A stretch of DNA of 64,000 nucleotides from Streptomyces curacoi (GTDB taxonomy: Bacteria > Actinomycetota > Actinomycetes > Streptomycetales > Streptomycetaceae): positions 110,174 through 174,173 of the forward strand of contig NZ_KQ947996.1 in assembly GCF_001513975.1 (NCBI RefSeq), read 5' to 3'. Both the position numbers and the translations under genes were made by a program. The notes below the pieces were generated by a model. That model searched no databases, was not told the origin of the DNA, and saw only the letters and a list, made by a program, of their open reading frames with translations. Each line of letters begins with the position of its first letter. The stretch's first letter is position 1. This document shows, piece by piece, positions 1 through 8,466 of the stretch.

Positions 1-33
1 GGGGCCGCCTGACCGGGCGCACCACGCCGGTGG

Positions 34-564
34 TCAAGCCGCGAGAGCTGCCGGGGGCCCGAGCTGGTAGCACCGGCCGTCGCGTAGGAGGGCCCAGAGG
101 ACGTTGACGTGGCGGCGGGCAAGGGCGAGGACGGCCTGGGTGTGGCGCTTGCCCTCGGCACGCTTGCGTTCGTAAAACCGGCGGGATTCCTCGCACCTTC
201 GGATGCTGAACAACACGGAGGTGTAGAAGACCCGTTGGAGTCTGCGGCTGTATCGCCGCGGGCGCCGCAGGTTGCCGCTGATCCTCCCGGAATCGCGGGG
301 CACCGGCGCGACGCCGCCGAAGCCGGCGAGGCGGTCGGCGGTGCCGACGACCGCCATGTCACCGCCAGTGGCAGCCAGGAACTCGGCGCCGAGGATGACG
401 CCCAGCCCCGGCATGCTGGTGATCACGTCAAAGGCGTGGTGGTCGCGAAACCGGGCCTCGATGTCCCTGTCGAACTGGGCGACTTGCTGGTTGAGGCCCA
501 TCACCTCCTTCGCCAGCGTGTGCACCAGTTCCGCGGCCAGCTTCTCGCCAGGCAGGCTGGTGTG
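34..564 (-). pseudogene. IS110-family transposase, C-terminal half
   Basis: This is the C-terminal (transposase_20-type) half of an IS110/IS116/IS902-family transposase. Visible family motifs are PGLGVILGAEFLAATGGDM, RLAGFGGVAP, the catalytic-serine region PVPRDSG and the conserved tail KRHTQAVLALARR. The N-terminal DEDD half is missing here: reading upstream on the minus strand, IS110 sequence stops at 564 and dnaE2 sequence begins. The missing half, ending at the adjoining residue, lies at 3892-4551 on the opposite strand, so the two are most simply the halves of one copy split by an inversion. No functional protein is expected. Confidence 0.85.
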
Positions 565-887
565 AAGTGGGGTTGCCCCATCCCCAGGTCGCGCACCGGA
601 TCTACGATGCACTGCTCGGCCGTCCGGACCGTCTCCTCCAGCAGCCGACGCGCTCTGCCTGGCGGCGTGCCCGCGGCCGCAGCGATGCGGGCGGCAACCT
701 CCTCCATCGCGGGCGGGGCCTTCAGGTACCGCTCGCCCGGGTCAAGCTGGCCCCGGCCGAAAGGGATCGGACGCAAGAGCCGGGCCGCATCCAGGACGTC
801 GGCGAGGCGGGACTGTTCAGCGCGTGCGTAGCGCACCGTGTTGGTCAGCACCACGGGGACCGAGAGCCGGTCACCGAGCGCGAGGCC
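564..887 (-). pseudogene. dnaE2: dnaE2 internal fragment A
   Basis: Translated on the minus strand, this stretch reads like DnaE2 around residues 255-360: PVVLTNTVRYA, LADVLDAARLLRPI, ERYLKAPPAM, RRLLEETVRTAEQCIVDPV and GMGQPHF. It forms an open frame but lacks both ends of the protein. It is bounded by IS481 sequence at 888 and IS110 sequence at 564. The next DnaE2 residues (EPQVVGAG) begin at 4552 on the plus strand, so this piece and fragment B were once adjacent. DnaE2 is the alpha subunit-like polymerase of the actinobacterial mutasome. This piece is a relic. Confidence 0.8.
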
Positions 888-1541
888 TCCACCGCCCACC
901 GGATCCTGGCCCGTCACCGCCTGCCGGCGCTTGCTGCCTGCGACCGGGCCACCGGCGAACCGGTACGCCGCTACGAACGCGCCCGGCCCGGCGAACTGGT
1001 CCACATCGACGTCAAGAAGCTCGGCCGCATCCCCGACGGCGGCGGCCACAAGACCCTTGGCCGAGCGGCCGGACGCAAGAACCGCACCGGCGTCGGGCAC
1101 GCCTACCTGCACACCGCCCTGGACGACCACAGCCGCCTGGCCTACACCGAAGACCTGCCCGACGAGAAAGCGATCACCTGCGCCGCCTTCCTGACCCGCG
1201 CCACCGCCTGGTTCACAGCCCAGGGCATCACCATCGAACGGGTCCTGACCGACAACGCCTGGGCCTACACCAAGAACACCTGGCGCCAGACCTGCCACGA
1301 CCTGAACATCAGCCCGCGCTGGACGCGGCCCTGGCGCCCCCAGACCAACGGCAAGGTCGAACGCTTCCACCTCACCCTGCTCGACGAATGGGCCTACCAC
1401 CGGCCCTACACCTCAGACGCAGAACGCCAGGCAGCGTTTCCCGACTGGCTGGACTGGTACAACTTCCACCGCCCCCACACCGGAATCAACGGCCACACCC
1501 CAGCCAGCCGCGTCACCAACCTGTCCGGACAGCACACCTAG
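888..1541 (+). pseudogene. IS481-family transposase, N-terminally truncated
   Basis: The integrase-core (rve) domain of an IS481-family transposase is intact. The DDE residues are visible in PGELVHIDVKK, VLTDNAW and GKVERFH, and the typical C-terminal PDWLDWYNFHRPHTGI follows. The N-terminal helix-turn-helix region is gone: upstream of codon STAHR at 888 the frame stays open, but its sequence is the reverse complement of dnaE2. The open frame reaching back to 567 is therefore chance read-through. Insertion of this element probably destroyed dnaE2 near residue 255. Confidence 0.8.
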
Positions 1542-1644
1542 GGTTCTTCGTGGCGCCGCGGACTGCGCCCCCCTGGTCGCCCGTCTGCGCTGGCCAGACC
1601 TCTCTCGATCAGGCGTCGCAAGCGACGCCCATAGTGGCGGCTGC

Positions 1645-1812
1645 CTATTCCGAAGGGTCGATATCTCCGGACTGCTTGCCGCTCGCCTCATGCAGCTTGC
1701 GGGCCTGTTCCAGGAGTTGCTTCCGTTCTAGCGGGTTGTGGGTACTCTCCGCTCTGACCGCCAATAGCCGGGCCTGCTCCTGGAGTCGTTCGCGTGTCTC
1801 TTCGCTGCTCAT
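1645..1812 (-). CDS. 55-residue hypothetical protein
   Basis: This small frame starts at ATG 1812 behind a GAGGA site about 6 bases upstream and ends at a TAG at 1645. It encodes a highly charged, helix-prone peptide rich in Glu, Arg, Gln and Leu (starts MSSEETRERL, contains LLEQARKLHEASGK). No family is recognised. The good ribosome binding site and the composition unlike its surroundings favour a real gene stranded between an IS481 remnant and an IS5 element. Confidence 0.5.
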   Translation of the reverse strand: MSSEETRERLQEQARLLAVRAESTHNPLERKQLLEQARKLHEASGKQSGDIDPSE

Positions 1813-2156
1813 GAATGGTCCTCGCTTCGTGAAGGGGATACCACACGGTGGAGCAAATCAGGCGCAGGCGGTCTTCGCACTTCGACGTGCCGTTGCGTGG
1901 CTCGCCGCGCTTCGCAACGGCCGCCATCGCCTACGCGGCGTACTAGAAACTGGAAGCCTTCGCAAACGGCACAGTCACTCAAACTTCCCTACGTTGTTCT
2001 GCGGGAGGCGGTGAGAAGCTGTTGTCTTTTCGATCTTGAGCGGTGGCGGTCGAACGCGGATTCCCGGTCGGGTGATCTGGCCGTGGCCGGGGCATGAAGA
2101 CGGGGCCTCCTGAACAGCTCGTGGGTGTCGAATCCATGGAGCAACAGGAGGCCCCG

Positions 2157-3074
2157 GTGCTGCAGTCTTCCGTGTCGATGGCCGGGCAGTCCAACTCGGT
2201 CGCTCCAACGTGTGATTGCCTCGCGCACGTGTACGGCAACGCGGCCGACCAACCCGTACGGCGGCGCCGGTACCCGTCGGACATGACGGACGCGGAGTGG
2301 GCTGAGGTCCGGCCGCTGCTGCCGACGCCCGGCTGGATGCGCGGGCGGGGAGGCCGGCCGGAGGGATACTGCCACCGCGCGGTGCTGGACGCGATCCGCT
2401 ATCTCGTGGACAACGGCGTCAAGTGGCGGGCGATGCCAGCTGACTTCCCGCCGTGGGACCGGGTGTATGCATTCTTCCGCCGCTGGCGCGACCACGGTCT
2501 GGTCAAGGAGTTCCATGACCGGTTGCGCGGCCAGGTCCGCGAGCGGCTGGGCCGGGACGCGGAGCCGACGGCCGGGGTGATCGACTCGCAGTCGGTCAAG
2601 GCGGACGCCGTCGTCGGCGCCGACAGCCGCGGCTACGACGGTGGCAAGCTGGTCAACGGGCGCAAGCGGCACGTCGTGGTCGATACCCTCGGCCTGCTGC
2701 TGGGCGTGATGGTCACCGCCGCGGACACCGGCGACCGCACCGCCGCCCAGGTGCTGCTGCGACAAGTCGCCGACGCGCACCACCGCCTCGCCCTGGTCTG
2801 GGCGGACGGTGGCTACACCGGCAGCCTCGTCGAGCACTGCCTGGCCGCTCTCGCCCTGGTGCTGGTGATCGTCAAGCGCAGCGACGACATGCGCGGCTTC
2901 GTGGTGCTGCCCAAGCGGTGGATCGTCGAGCGCCTCTTCGCCCACCTGATGCGCACCCGCCGTCTGGCACGCGACTTCGAACGCCGCACCGCCAGCGCCG
3001 AGGCGATGATCTACTGGCCGGTGATCCTGCTCATGACCCGCCGCCTGGCGAGGCCACACCAGTCGCGAGGGTGA
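2157..3074 (+). CDS. IS5-family transposase
   Basis: DDE transposase of about 305 residues with an N-terminal DUF4096-type region (TDAEWAEVRPLLP, GGRPEGYCHRAVLDAIRYL). The catalytic residues are seen in VIDSQSVKAD, WADGGYTG and RWIVERLF. A GTG start at 2157 is chosen because AGGAGG lies 5 bases upstream. An ATG at 2094 in the same frame has a poorer site. The gene is intact and overlaps the last 44 bases of the passenger gene on the other strand. It sits within perfectly placed terminal repeats, so it is probably the active transposase of this copy. Confidence 0.85.
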   Translation: MLQSSVSMAGQSNSVAPTCDCLAHVYGNAADQPVRRRRYPSDMTDAEWAEVRPLLPTPGWMRGRGGRPEGYCHRAVLDAIRYLVDNGVKWRAMPADFPPWDRVYAFFRRWRDHGLVKEFHDRLRGQVRERLGRDAEPTAGVIDSQSVKADAVVGADSRGYDGGKLVNGRKRHVVVDTLGLLLGVMVTAADTGDRTAAQVLLRQVADAHHRLALVWADGGYTGSLVEHCLAALALVLVIVKRSDDMRGFVVLPKRWIVERLFAHLMRTRRLARDFERRTASAEAMIYWPVILLMTRRLARPHQSRG

Positions 3075-3576
3075 ACCGGCCCGGCGCAGGCTCGGCCAGC
3101 CAGCCGCGCGCGACCAGGCGTTTAGCCTTCGACCGCAGCGCCTCCACCCGCGCCGGCACCACCTCCACGCCGAACAAGGCGGTCAACTCCTGGCAGCTGA
3201 GCGGCGCTTGACCGAGCCGGACCCGATCGGCGAGGGCCTGCACGATGCGCTGGTAGTCGACCGACAGCGCCGCCCCGGCCAGCCCCTGGCGCCATACCGG
3301 CACCTGCGATTTCGGCTTCGCCGCGGCCGTCGGCGGCGGCGCCTCGGCTTGGGTCCGGGTGTCGCCCGGCTCCTTGGCGGCCACCGCGTCGGCCGATCCG
3401 TCACCCCGCGCGGACAGCAGCACACCGACCCGCTTACGGGCGATCGTCCACTCCTGCCATTCCTGCTCGGCCACGGCAAGTTCGGCCTCGATGCGGTCGG
3501 CTTCCTCACGCAACGTCTCCACCCGACGACGGGCGGCGAGTTCGTGCTTTTCCAGCAGTCCGACCACCGACGGCAT
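3031..3576 (-). CDS. IS5 passenger gene, coiled-coil hypothetical protein
   Basis: A 181-residue protein inside the IS5 terminal repeats, convergent with the transposase. ATG 3576 is preceded by GGAGG at about 6 bases. Residues 5-45 are a charged coiled coil (RRRVETLREEADRIEAELAVAE), followed by a Pro/Ala/Lys linker and a C-terminal helical domain (LSCQELTALFGVE, KRLVARGWLAEPAPGRF) resembling a winged-helix DNA-binding fold. I do not recognise a characterised family. A role in regulating or assisting transposition is an inference from location only. Confidence 0.7.
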   Translation of the reverse strand: MPSVVGLLEKHELAARRRVETLREEADRIEAELAVAEQEWQEWTIARKRVGVLLSARGDGSADAVAAKEPGDTRTQAEAPPPTAAAKPKSQVPVWRQGLAGAALSVDYQRIVQALADRVRLGQAPLSCQELTALFGVEVVPARVEALRSKAKRLVARGWLAEPAPGRFTLATGVASPGGGS

Positions 3577-3891
3577 CCGGGACCTCCACGGGAGCGATGA
3601 CACGACAAGCCACCACTCCCACGCTGCCCCCATCTCTACTCCTGACCAGCGAAATCGCAGTCCTCAAGCTCGGAAAGACAACAGCTTCTGAGCCCTTCGT
3701 ATGGTTCACCCACCCAGGGGCGTCGGGTGTGGCTTTCAAAGTTCTGCCGCTTGTGGCTTCCATCGATTGGCCGTCCGACGCCCCACGACGACTCGGCTGC
3801 CAATTAGGAATTGCGAATGATCGCTCGGTAGGGAATCGACAGCGAGGTCGTCCGTGGGAAGTGCCATCAGCACACTGCACGGAGGCACGAC

Positions 3892-4551
3892 ATGGCCGCG
3901 ATCTGGGCCGGCATCGACGCAGGCAAGACCCATCACCACTGCGTCGCGATCGATGAGAGCGGCCGTCGGCTGCTGTCACGTCGCGTCGCCAACGACGAGA
4001 CCGAGCTGCTCGAACTCCTCGCTGACGTCCTGGCTTTAGGCGACGATGTGACCTGGGACATTGATCTTGCCGACGGCGGAGCCACGCTGGTCATCGCGAT
4101 CCTCCACCACCACGACCAGCCGGTGCACTACATCTCCGGCCGGGCCATCCACCGGGCCTCCGAGAGCTACCGCGGCGAAGGCAAGACCGACGCCAAGGAT
4201 GCCGCCGTCATTGCCGACCAGGCCCGTGTCCCTCGCGACCTGCACCGCTTTACGCACCGGCGACGACACCGTCACCGACCTCAAGATCCTCACGGATCGG
4301 CGCATGGACCTGTCGCCGACCGCACCCGCACAATCAACCGCTTGCGAGCCCAGCTCACCGGCGTTCTCCCCGGCCTGGAACGGGCGTTGGATCTGACCAA
4401 CACTGGCCCACTCACGTTGCTGACCGGCTACCAAACTCCAGCGGCCATCCGCCGAATCGGCGCCAAGCGGCTGGAGACCTGGCTGCGTAACCGTCACGTC
4501 GTCCGCCCCGACCAGCTCGCCGACAGCTCAGTCCGGGCTGCCGAACGGCAG
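3892..4551 (+). pseudogene. IS110-family transposase, N-terminal half, frameshifted
   Basis: This is the N-terminal DEDD (RuvC-like) part of an IS110 transposase: IWAGIDAGKTHH, DLADGGA and GEGKTDAKDAAVIADQAR are visible, and GAKRLETWLRNR follows. After DQARV (about 4233) the reading frame changes, giving CTALRTGDDTVTDLKILTDRR, then returns to the first frame near 4312. The homology ends at AAERQ (4551), where dnaE2 begins. The C-terminal half is at 34-564 on the opposite strand. The roughly 200 bp before the start (3692-3891) have no gene and could be the element's non-coding end. Confidence 0.8.
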
Positions 4552-5462
4552 GAACCTCAGGTGGTGGGCGCAGGCCGCGAGGCCGGGGACGGGATGCGGC
4601 TGTTGCGGCAGCGGTGCGAGGCCGGCATGGTCGCCCGCGGCCTGGACGCCGACCCGCGCGCCACCCAGCAGCTGGAGTACGAGCTGGGCGTCATCGGCCG
4701 GCTCGGGTACGAGGCGTACTTCCTGGCTGTCGCCCAGGTCGTCGCCGATGTCCGCGCGATGGGTATCCGGGTCGCTGCCCGCGGCTCCGGCGCCGGATCC
4801 ATGGTCAACCACTCCCTCATGCCAGAGACCTACCGGGCCCGACAGGCCCTGCGTCACACCGGGCTTGCACTCGGCATCGAGCCGCAGACGGTGGACCGGA
4901 TCGCCAAGTCCTTTCCGCATCTTCGCGCGGGACATCCCGAACGCTGTCGCCGAGCTGCCCGAACTGCGGCAACTCGCATCCGAGGCAGAGCGGTTCGGGC
5001 GCTTGTGGGAGCTGGCGGCGGGGCTGGACGCGCTGCCGCACGGGTACGCCATGCACCCGTGCGGCGTGATCCTCTCCGACGCCTCCCTGCTGGACCGGCT
5101 GCCCGTGCAGCCCACCCCGGACGGCGCCTACCCGATGGTGCAGGCCGACAAGGACGACGTCGAGGACCTCGGTCTGCTCAAGCTCGACGTGCTGGGCGTA
5201 CGGATGCAGTCGGCGATGGCGCACGCCGTCGCCGAGATCCGCCACACCACCGGGCGCCAGCTCGACCTGGACAGCCCCGACCACGTCGACCTCGCCGACC
5301 CCGACACCTTCGACCTGATCCGCCGCGGCAACGTGTTGGGCTGCTTCCAGATCGAGCCGTCCGGCCAGCAGGACCTCATCGCCCGGCTTCAACCGCGCCA
5401 TAGGCAGGACGTCATCGCCGAAATCTCGCTCTTCCGCCCGGGCCCGGTCGCCGGCGGCATGC
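4552..5462 (+). pseudogene. dnaE2: dnaE2 internal fragment B
   Basis: This carries the polymerase core of DnaE2: RCEAGMVARGLDAD, LEYELGVIGRLGYEAYF, IRVAARGSGAGSMVN, AKSFPH, ELPELRQLA, LLKLDVLGVRMQSAM and ISLFRPGPVAGGM. Two lesions are visible. About 55-60 residues are missing near 4818, between VNHS and METYR-like sequence; this removes the PDIDID catalytic motif. A frameshift follows near 4918. The homology stops at 5462 at almost exactly the residue where the C-terminal fragment resumes at 19107. The fragment cannot encode an active polymerase. Confidence 0.85.
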
Positions 5463-5709
5463 CCGCTTGAGTCGCGGCACTGACCGTGTCCCCCGCCTTC
5501 CTGTCGCATTACAGGCGGGCCGTTGGCTCCGCGCACGAGGTCGTGTCAAGGGGCAAGAAGTCGCTTTCGATCGCTTCCGCGTGACGGAGGTCACGCTTGC
5601 GTTAGGTCGTCGGACGTCACCCGGTCGGGCCCAGAGCCCCAGAGCCGAAGCACGGTCGCCAGCATCGGAGAGGCGCTCGCGCCAGGACTGGCCGGAGACG
5701 GGGCGACTC
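5463..5709. other. non-coding stretch with an inverted repeat
   Basis: No gene is supported between the two dnaE2 pieces. The only notable structure is a perfect inverted repeat at 5579-5596 (GCGTGAC, 4-base loop, GTCACGC). It could be a former operator of dnaE2, since it lies about 115 bp before the DnaE2-like ATG at 5710. It does not match the actinobacterial LexA box. Confidence 0.3.
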
Positions 5710-6045
5710 ATGCACCTCCACGTAGCCTCCGGCTTTCGGCGTGCTACGGAGCCATGCATCCCGATGCATGGCTCGGTGGGCTCCCGAGCGGGGCATCGAG
5801 TGGTTCGCGCTGACCGATCGCGACACCGTGCGGTTTGCGAAGGCGTGTGCAGATCATGGGGTGCGTCCGATCTTCGGCGTTGACCTTGCTGTTGGTGCTG
5901 GCGACGCCCAGCCGAAGACGGAACGGAGCCGTACCCCGGTACGAGGCGGAGCCCATGTCATCGAGCCAGCCTTCCGCGTCACGCTGGTTGCGCGAAACGC
6001 GGCGGGCTGGGCCCGGTTGTGCCGTCTGGTGTCGGCCGTTTGTCC
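5710..6045 (+). pseudogene. dnaE2: dnaE2 N-terminal fragment
   Basis: The start of DnaE2 (PHP domain) is recognisable across three reading frames: MHLHVASGF, then CYGAMHPDA, then ERGIEWFALTDRDTVRFAKAC and GVRPIFGVDLAV, RTPVRGGAHVIEP and GWARLCRLVSA. At least two frameshifts and a small in-frame loss mark it as decayed. It stops near residue 110 and is not followed by the next part of DnaE2. It lies downstream of fragment B although it encodes the first part of the protein, so a further rearrangement or a second gene copy is needed to explain its place. A perfect repeat with 12-base arms at 5749-5774 lies within it. Confidence 0.8.
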
Positions 6046-6127
6046 CGCAACGAGTTCACCGAACAGGCGATGACTCGCCGCGCTCGGGCAGGAGGGACAA
6101 GACGCGGCGCGCCGAGCGCCGCGGCGG

Positions 6128-6985
6128 TCAGTCGAAGCGGCGCTTGCCCATCCAGGCGACGGTGTCGGGGTCGTGGTAGTCGACGACACTGCTGGCGCCG
6201 GTGTCCAGGGTGGCGATCCGGGCCATCTCCTCCGACGAGAGTGTGAAGTCGAAGATGTCCAGATTCTCGGCCATCCGCTCGGGGCGGGCGGACTTGGGGA
6301 TGACCATGATGTTCCGCTGGACGAGCCAGCGCAGGACGGTTTGGGCGACGGTCTTGCCGTGCGCGCTGGCGATGCCGCTCAGCACGGGGTTGGTGAAGAG
6401 GTCGTCGCGTCCTTGTCCGAGCGGGCCCCAGGATTCGAGCCGCACCCCGCGCTTGTCCATGATCTCCTGGTCGAGGGTCCGCTGGTAGAACGGGTGAGTC
6501 TCGATCTGGTTGACCGCCGGGGTGATCTCGTTGTGGTCGATGAGGTCGATCAGCCGGTCGGGGAGAAAGTTGGAGACACCGATGGCGCGGATCGCGCCCT
6601 GCCGGTAGAGGTCCTGCATGGCCCGCCAGGAGCCGTAGATGTCGCCGAAGGGCTGGTGGATCAGGTACAGGTCGAGGTGGTCGAGTCCGAGCTTGCGCAG
6701 CGAGGTGTCGAAGGCGCGCTTGGTCCGCTCCTCGCCGGCGTCCTGGATCCACAGCTTGGTGGTGATGAACAGCTCGTCCCGGGGGATGCCGCTCTTGGTG
6801 ATGACGCGGCCGACGGCCTCCTCGTTCTGGTAGCCCTGGGCGGTGTCGATGTGGCGGTAGCCGGCGGCGAGCGCCTCGGTGACGGTCCGCTCGGTCTCCT
6901 CGGCCGGAACCTGGAAGACGCCGAAGCCGAGGATCGGCATCTGGACGCCGTTTTTCAGCGTGACGTTGGGGATGTTCTGGGACAC
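6128..6985 (-). CDS. aldo/keto reductase (AKR5-like)
   Basis: NADPH-dependent aldo/keto reductase, likely acting on 2,5-diketo-gluconate-like or other small carbonyl substrates. The catalytic tetrad is in place: Asp and Tyr in GYRHIDTAQGYQNE, Lys in FITTKLW and His in LYLIHQP. The cofactor-binding tail is IPKSARPERMAENL. The start is taken at GTG 6985 because AGAAGGA precedes it; ATG 7009 is an alternative without a good site. It is the last gene of a minus-strand run of small redox genes. No substrate can be named from sequence. Confidence 0.8.
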   Translation of the reverse strand: MSQNIPNVTLKNGVQMPILGFGVFQVPAEETERTVTEALAAGYRHIDTAQGYQNEEAVGRVITKSGIPRDELFITTKLWIQDAGEERTKRAFDTSLRKLGLDHLDLYLIHQPFGDIYGSWRAMQDLYRQGAIRAIGVSNFLPDRLIDLIDHNEITPAVNQIETHPFYQRTLDQEIMDKRGVRLESWGPLGQGRDDLFTNPVLSGIASAHGKTVAQTVLRWLVQRNIMVIPKSARPERMAENLDIFDFTLSSEEMARIATLDTGASSVVDYHDPDTVAWMGKRRFD

Positions 6986-7125
6986 GGTCGGTACGTCCTT
7001 CTGTCGCATGCTGGCGGGGCAATGGTGCGGTGGCGCGGCCGGATGGCAGTTCCTCATGGCGAGGGGGGAAACATCGCGGTGGCGGCCTTGTGGGGCCTGG
7101 CCCCCGCACAGCTGGGGCCGGCGGT

Positions 7126-8127
7126 TCAGCGGTGCTGCGGGCCCGAGTGGGTGAGCAGCTGGCTGGGGTTGAGAGTCCCGCGCTGGAGGCGGGAGTCGTG
7201 GGGTGCGTTGAGGCCGGCGTTGGTGATGTACAGCCGGTTTCCCTTCACCGCGGCGGAGGTGGGCGAGGCGAGTCCGTCCTTGGCGGTCAGTGCGGTCTTG
7301 GTGGTGCCGTTGGGGTAGACCACGGTGATCTGGGCGGTCGGCTCGTGCCGCGCGGCGAACACCACGTCAGAGTGCTCGTTGAGGAAGGCGAAGTCGTCGA
7401 CGCTGGTGAGCTTGTTGGTCACGGTGTTGATCCGGCCGGGGGTGCCGTCGGCGGTGACCGGGACCTTGGACAGCGTCGCCTTGTTGAAGTTGCTGACCCA
7501 GATGGCGCCGTTGTGGATGCGCAGGCCGTTCACGCCCAGCTTCAGGGAGGCGTCCGGCGTGGGGGCGAGAGCCGGGTCGGTCAGCCAGGCTTTCGCCTGG
7601 CCGCCCGAGGCGGGTACGGCCCAGATGGTGCTGTTAAGGCTGTCGGCGACATACAGGGTCCGGCCGACCGGGTTGAGGGCCAGGCCGTTGGGCAGCCCGT
7701 CGGTGGGCAGTGCGGCCAGCCGCTGGGGGCTGCCGCCTACCGGCAGCTTCCACACACCGGAGCGGGCAGCGTCGTCGGACCACACGTTGTAGTAGACGGT
7801 GCCGTCACTGCCGCGCGTGTTACCGGTGATCCGATCCCCCTCATGTCCGGTGGCGAGGACGGTGCGGTGCCCGGACGGTGTGACCTTCACCAGCCTCGGC
7901 GCCTTCTCCGCTACGGCTCCCAGCATGGAGAGCGTCACGGAGTTGTCCGGGTTGACGGTGATGTTCTCCGGTGCGTCGCCGGCGGCGAAGTCGAACTCCG
8001 CCACGGTCTTCACCTGGGTGACGACCGGCCGCGGGGTGTGACCGGCGGCGGAAGCGGACGGAGCCGAGACGAGGACGGTCGCCGTCACGATGGCCGCTGC
8101 GGCGTAGGGGGTGAAACGCTTTGGCAT
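7126..8127 (-). CDS. secreted SMP-30/gluconolactonase-like beta-propeller protein
   Basis: About 333 residues with a clear Sec signal peptide (MPKRFTPYAAAAIVTATV, cleavage after SASA). The mature part is a six-bladed beta-propeller of the SMP-30/NHL type: repeats such as GLPNGLALNPVGRTLYVADS, LGVNGLRIHNGAIWVSNF and LYITNAG are seen. Such proteins include lactonases, but many homologues have no known activity. ATG 8127 has GGAG about 9 bases upstream. It sits between two aldo/keto reductase genes, which may hint at sugar-lactone chemistry, but this is only an inference. Confidence 0.75.
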   Translation of the reverse strand: MPKRFTPYAAAAIVTATVLVSAPSASAAGHTPRPVVTQVKTVAEFDFAAGDAPENITVNPDNSVTLSMLGAVAEKAPRLVKVTPSGHRTVLATGHEGDRITGNTRGSDGTVYYNVWSDDAARSGVWKLPVGGSPQRLAALPTDGLPNGLALNPVGRTLYVADSLNSTIWAVPASGGQAKAWLTDPALAPTPDASLKLGVNGLRIHNGAIWVSNFNKATLSKVPVTADGTPGRINTVTNKLTSVDDFAFLNEHSDVVFAARHEPTAQITVVYPNGTTKTALTAKDGLASPTSAAVKGNRLYITNAGLNAPHDSRLQRGTLNPSQLLTHSGPQHR

Positions 8128-8176
8128 GGGAATGACTCCTGCGGGGTCTTCTTGGGTGCTGCTTGAGGGGCGGCGA

Positions 8177-8335
8177 TCAGCTGACCGAGCCCTCGGCGAC
8201 ATCGGGGGCGAGGCCGCCGCCGCGTACTTTGCTGTCGAGCGCGATGGCCTCGTCGGCCGCCAGTGGGAAGTCGACGACGTCGAAGTTGTCCGCGGCGCGG
8301 TGCGCCTGGACAGACTTCGGGATCACGGATGGACC
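8177..8335 (-). pseudogene. aldo/keto reductase C-terminal remnant
   Basis: The last 50 or so residues of an AKR5-type aldo/keto reductase are preserved: SVIPKSVQAHRAADNFDV, DFPLAADEAIALD and a short tail before the stop. Nothing upstream in the same frame resembles the rest of the enzyme, so the gene has lost its barrel. It lies just upstream of the secreted propeller gene on the same strand. Confidence 0.6.
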
Positions 8336-8466
8336 GTGTGCGCGAGGTGTCAGCGCAGGTCGCGGGTGTACCGGCCGCCTGCGCGGCCCACCCCGGGACG
8401 GCACACATGTTCCAGGTGCCGACAGGGCCCTTCCCCTGGGCGGACAGAGGCCCTGTCGACGCGGGC

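Larger units (their letters stand above)
2015..3688. mobile_element. IS5-family (IS427/IS1031-like) element with passenger gene
   Basis: Terminal inverted repeats match at 24 of 26 positions (2015-2040 and 3663-3688, both starting GAAGCTGTTGTCTTT). They are flanked by a 3-bp direct repeat TGA (2012-2014 and 3689-3691), the TNA-type duplication expected of IS427/IS1031-group IS5 elements. The element is 1674 bp, longer than a one-gene IS5, because it holds a transposase on the plus strand and a second gene on the minus strand, overlapping tail to tail. Both frames are intact, so this looks like a recent insertion. It lies inside the proposed inverted segment. Confidence 0.85.

Noticed and set aside
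567..887. An apparent N-terminal extension of the IS481 transposase, open from 567.
   Set aside because: The sequence is the reverse complement of dnaE2 coding DNA, so the open frame is accidental.
5579..5596. An SOS box before dnaE2.
   Set aside because: The inverted repeat here has GTGAC half sites and does not fit CGAAC-N4-GTTCG.
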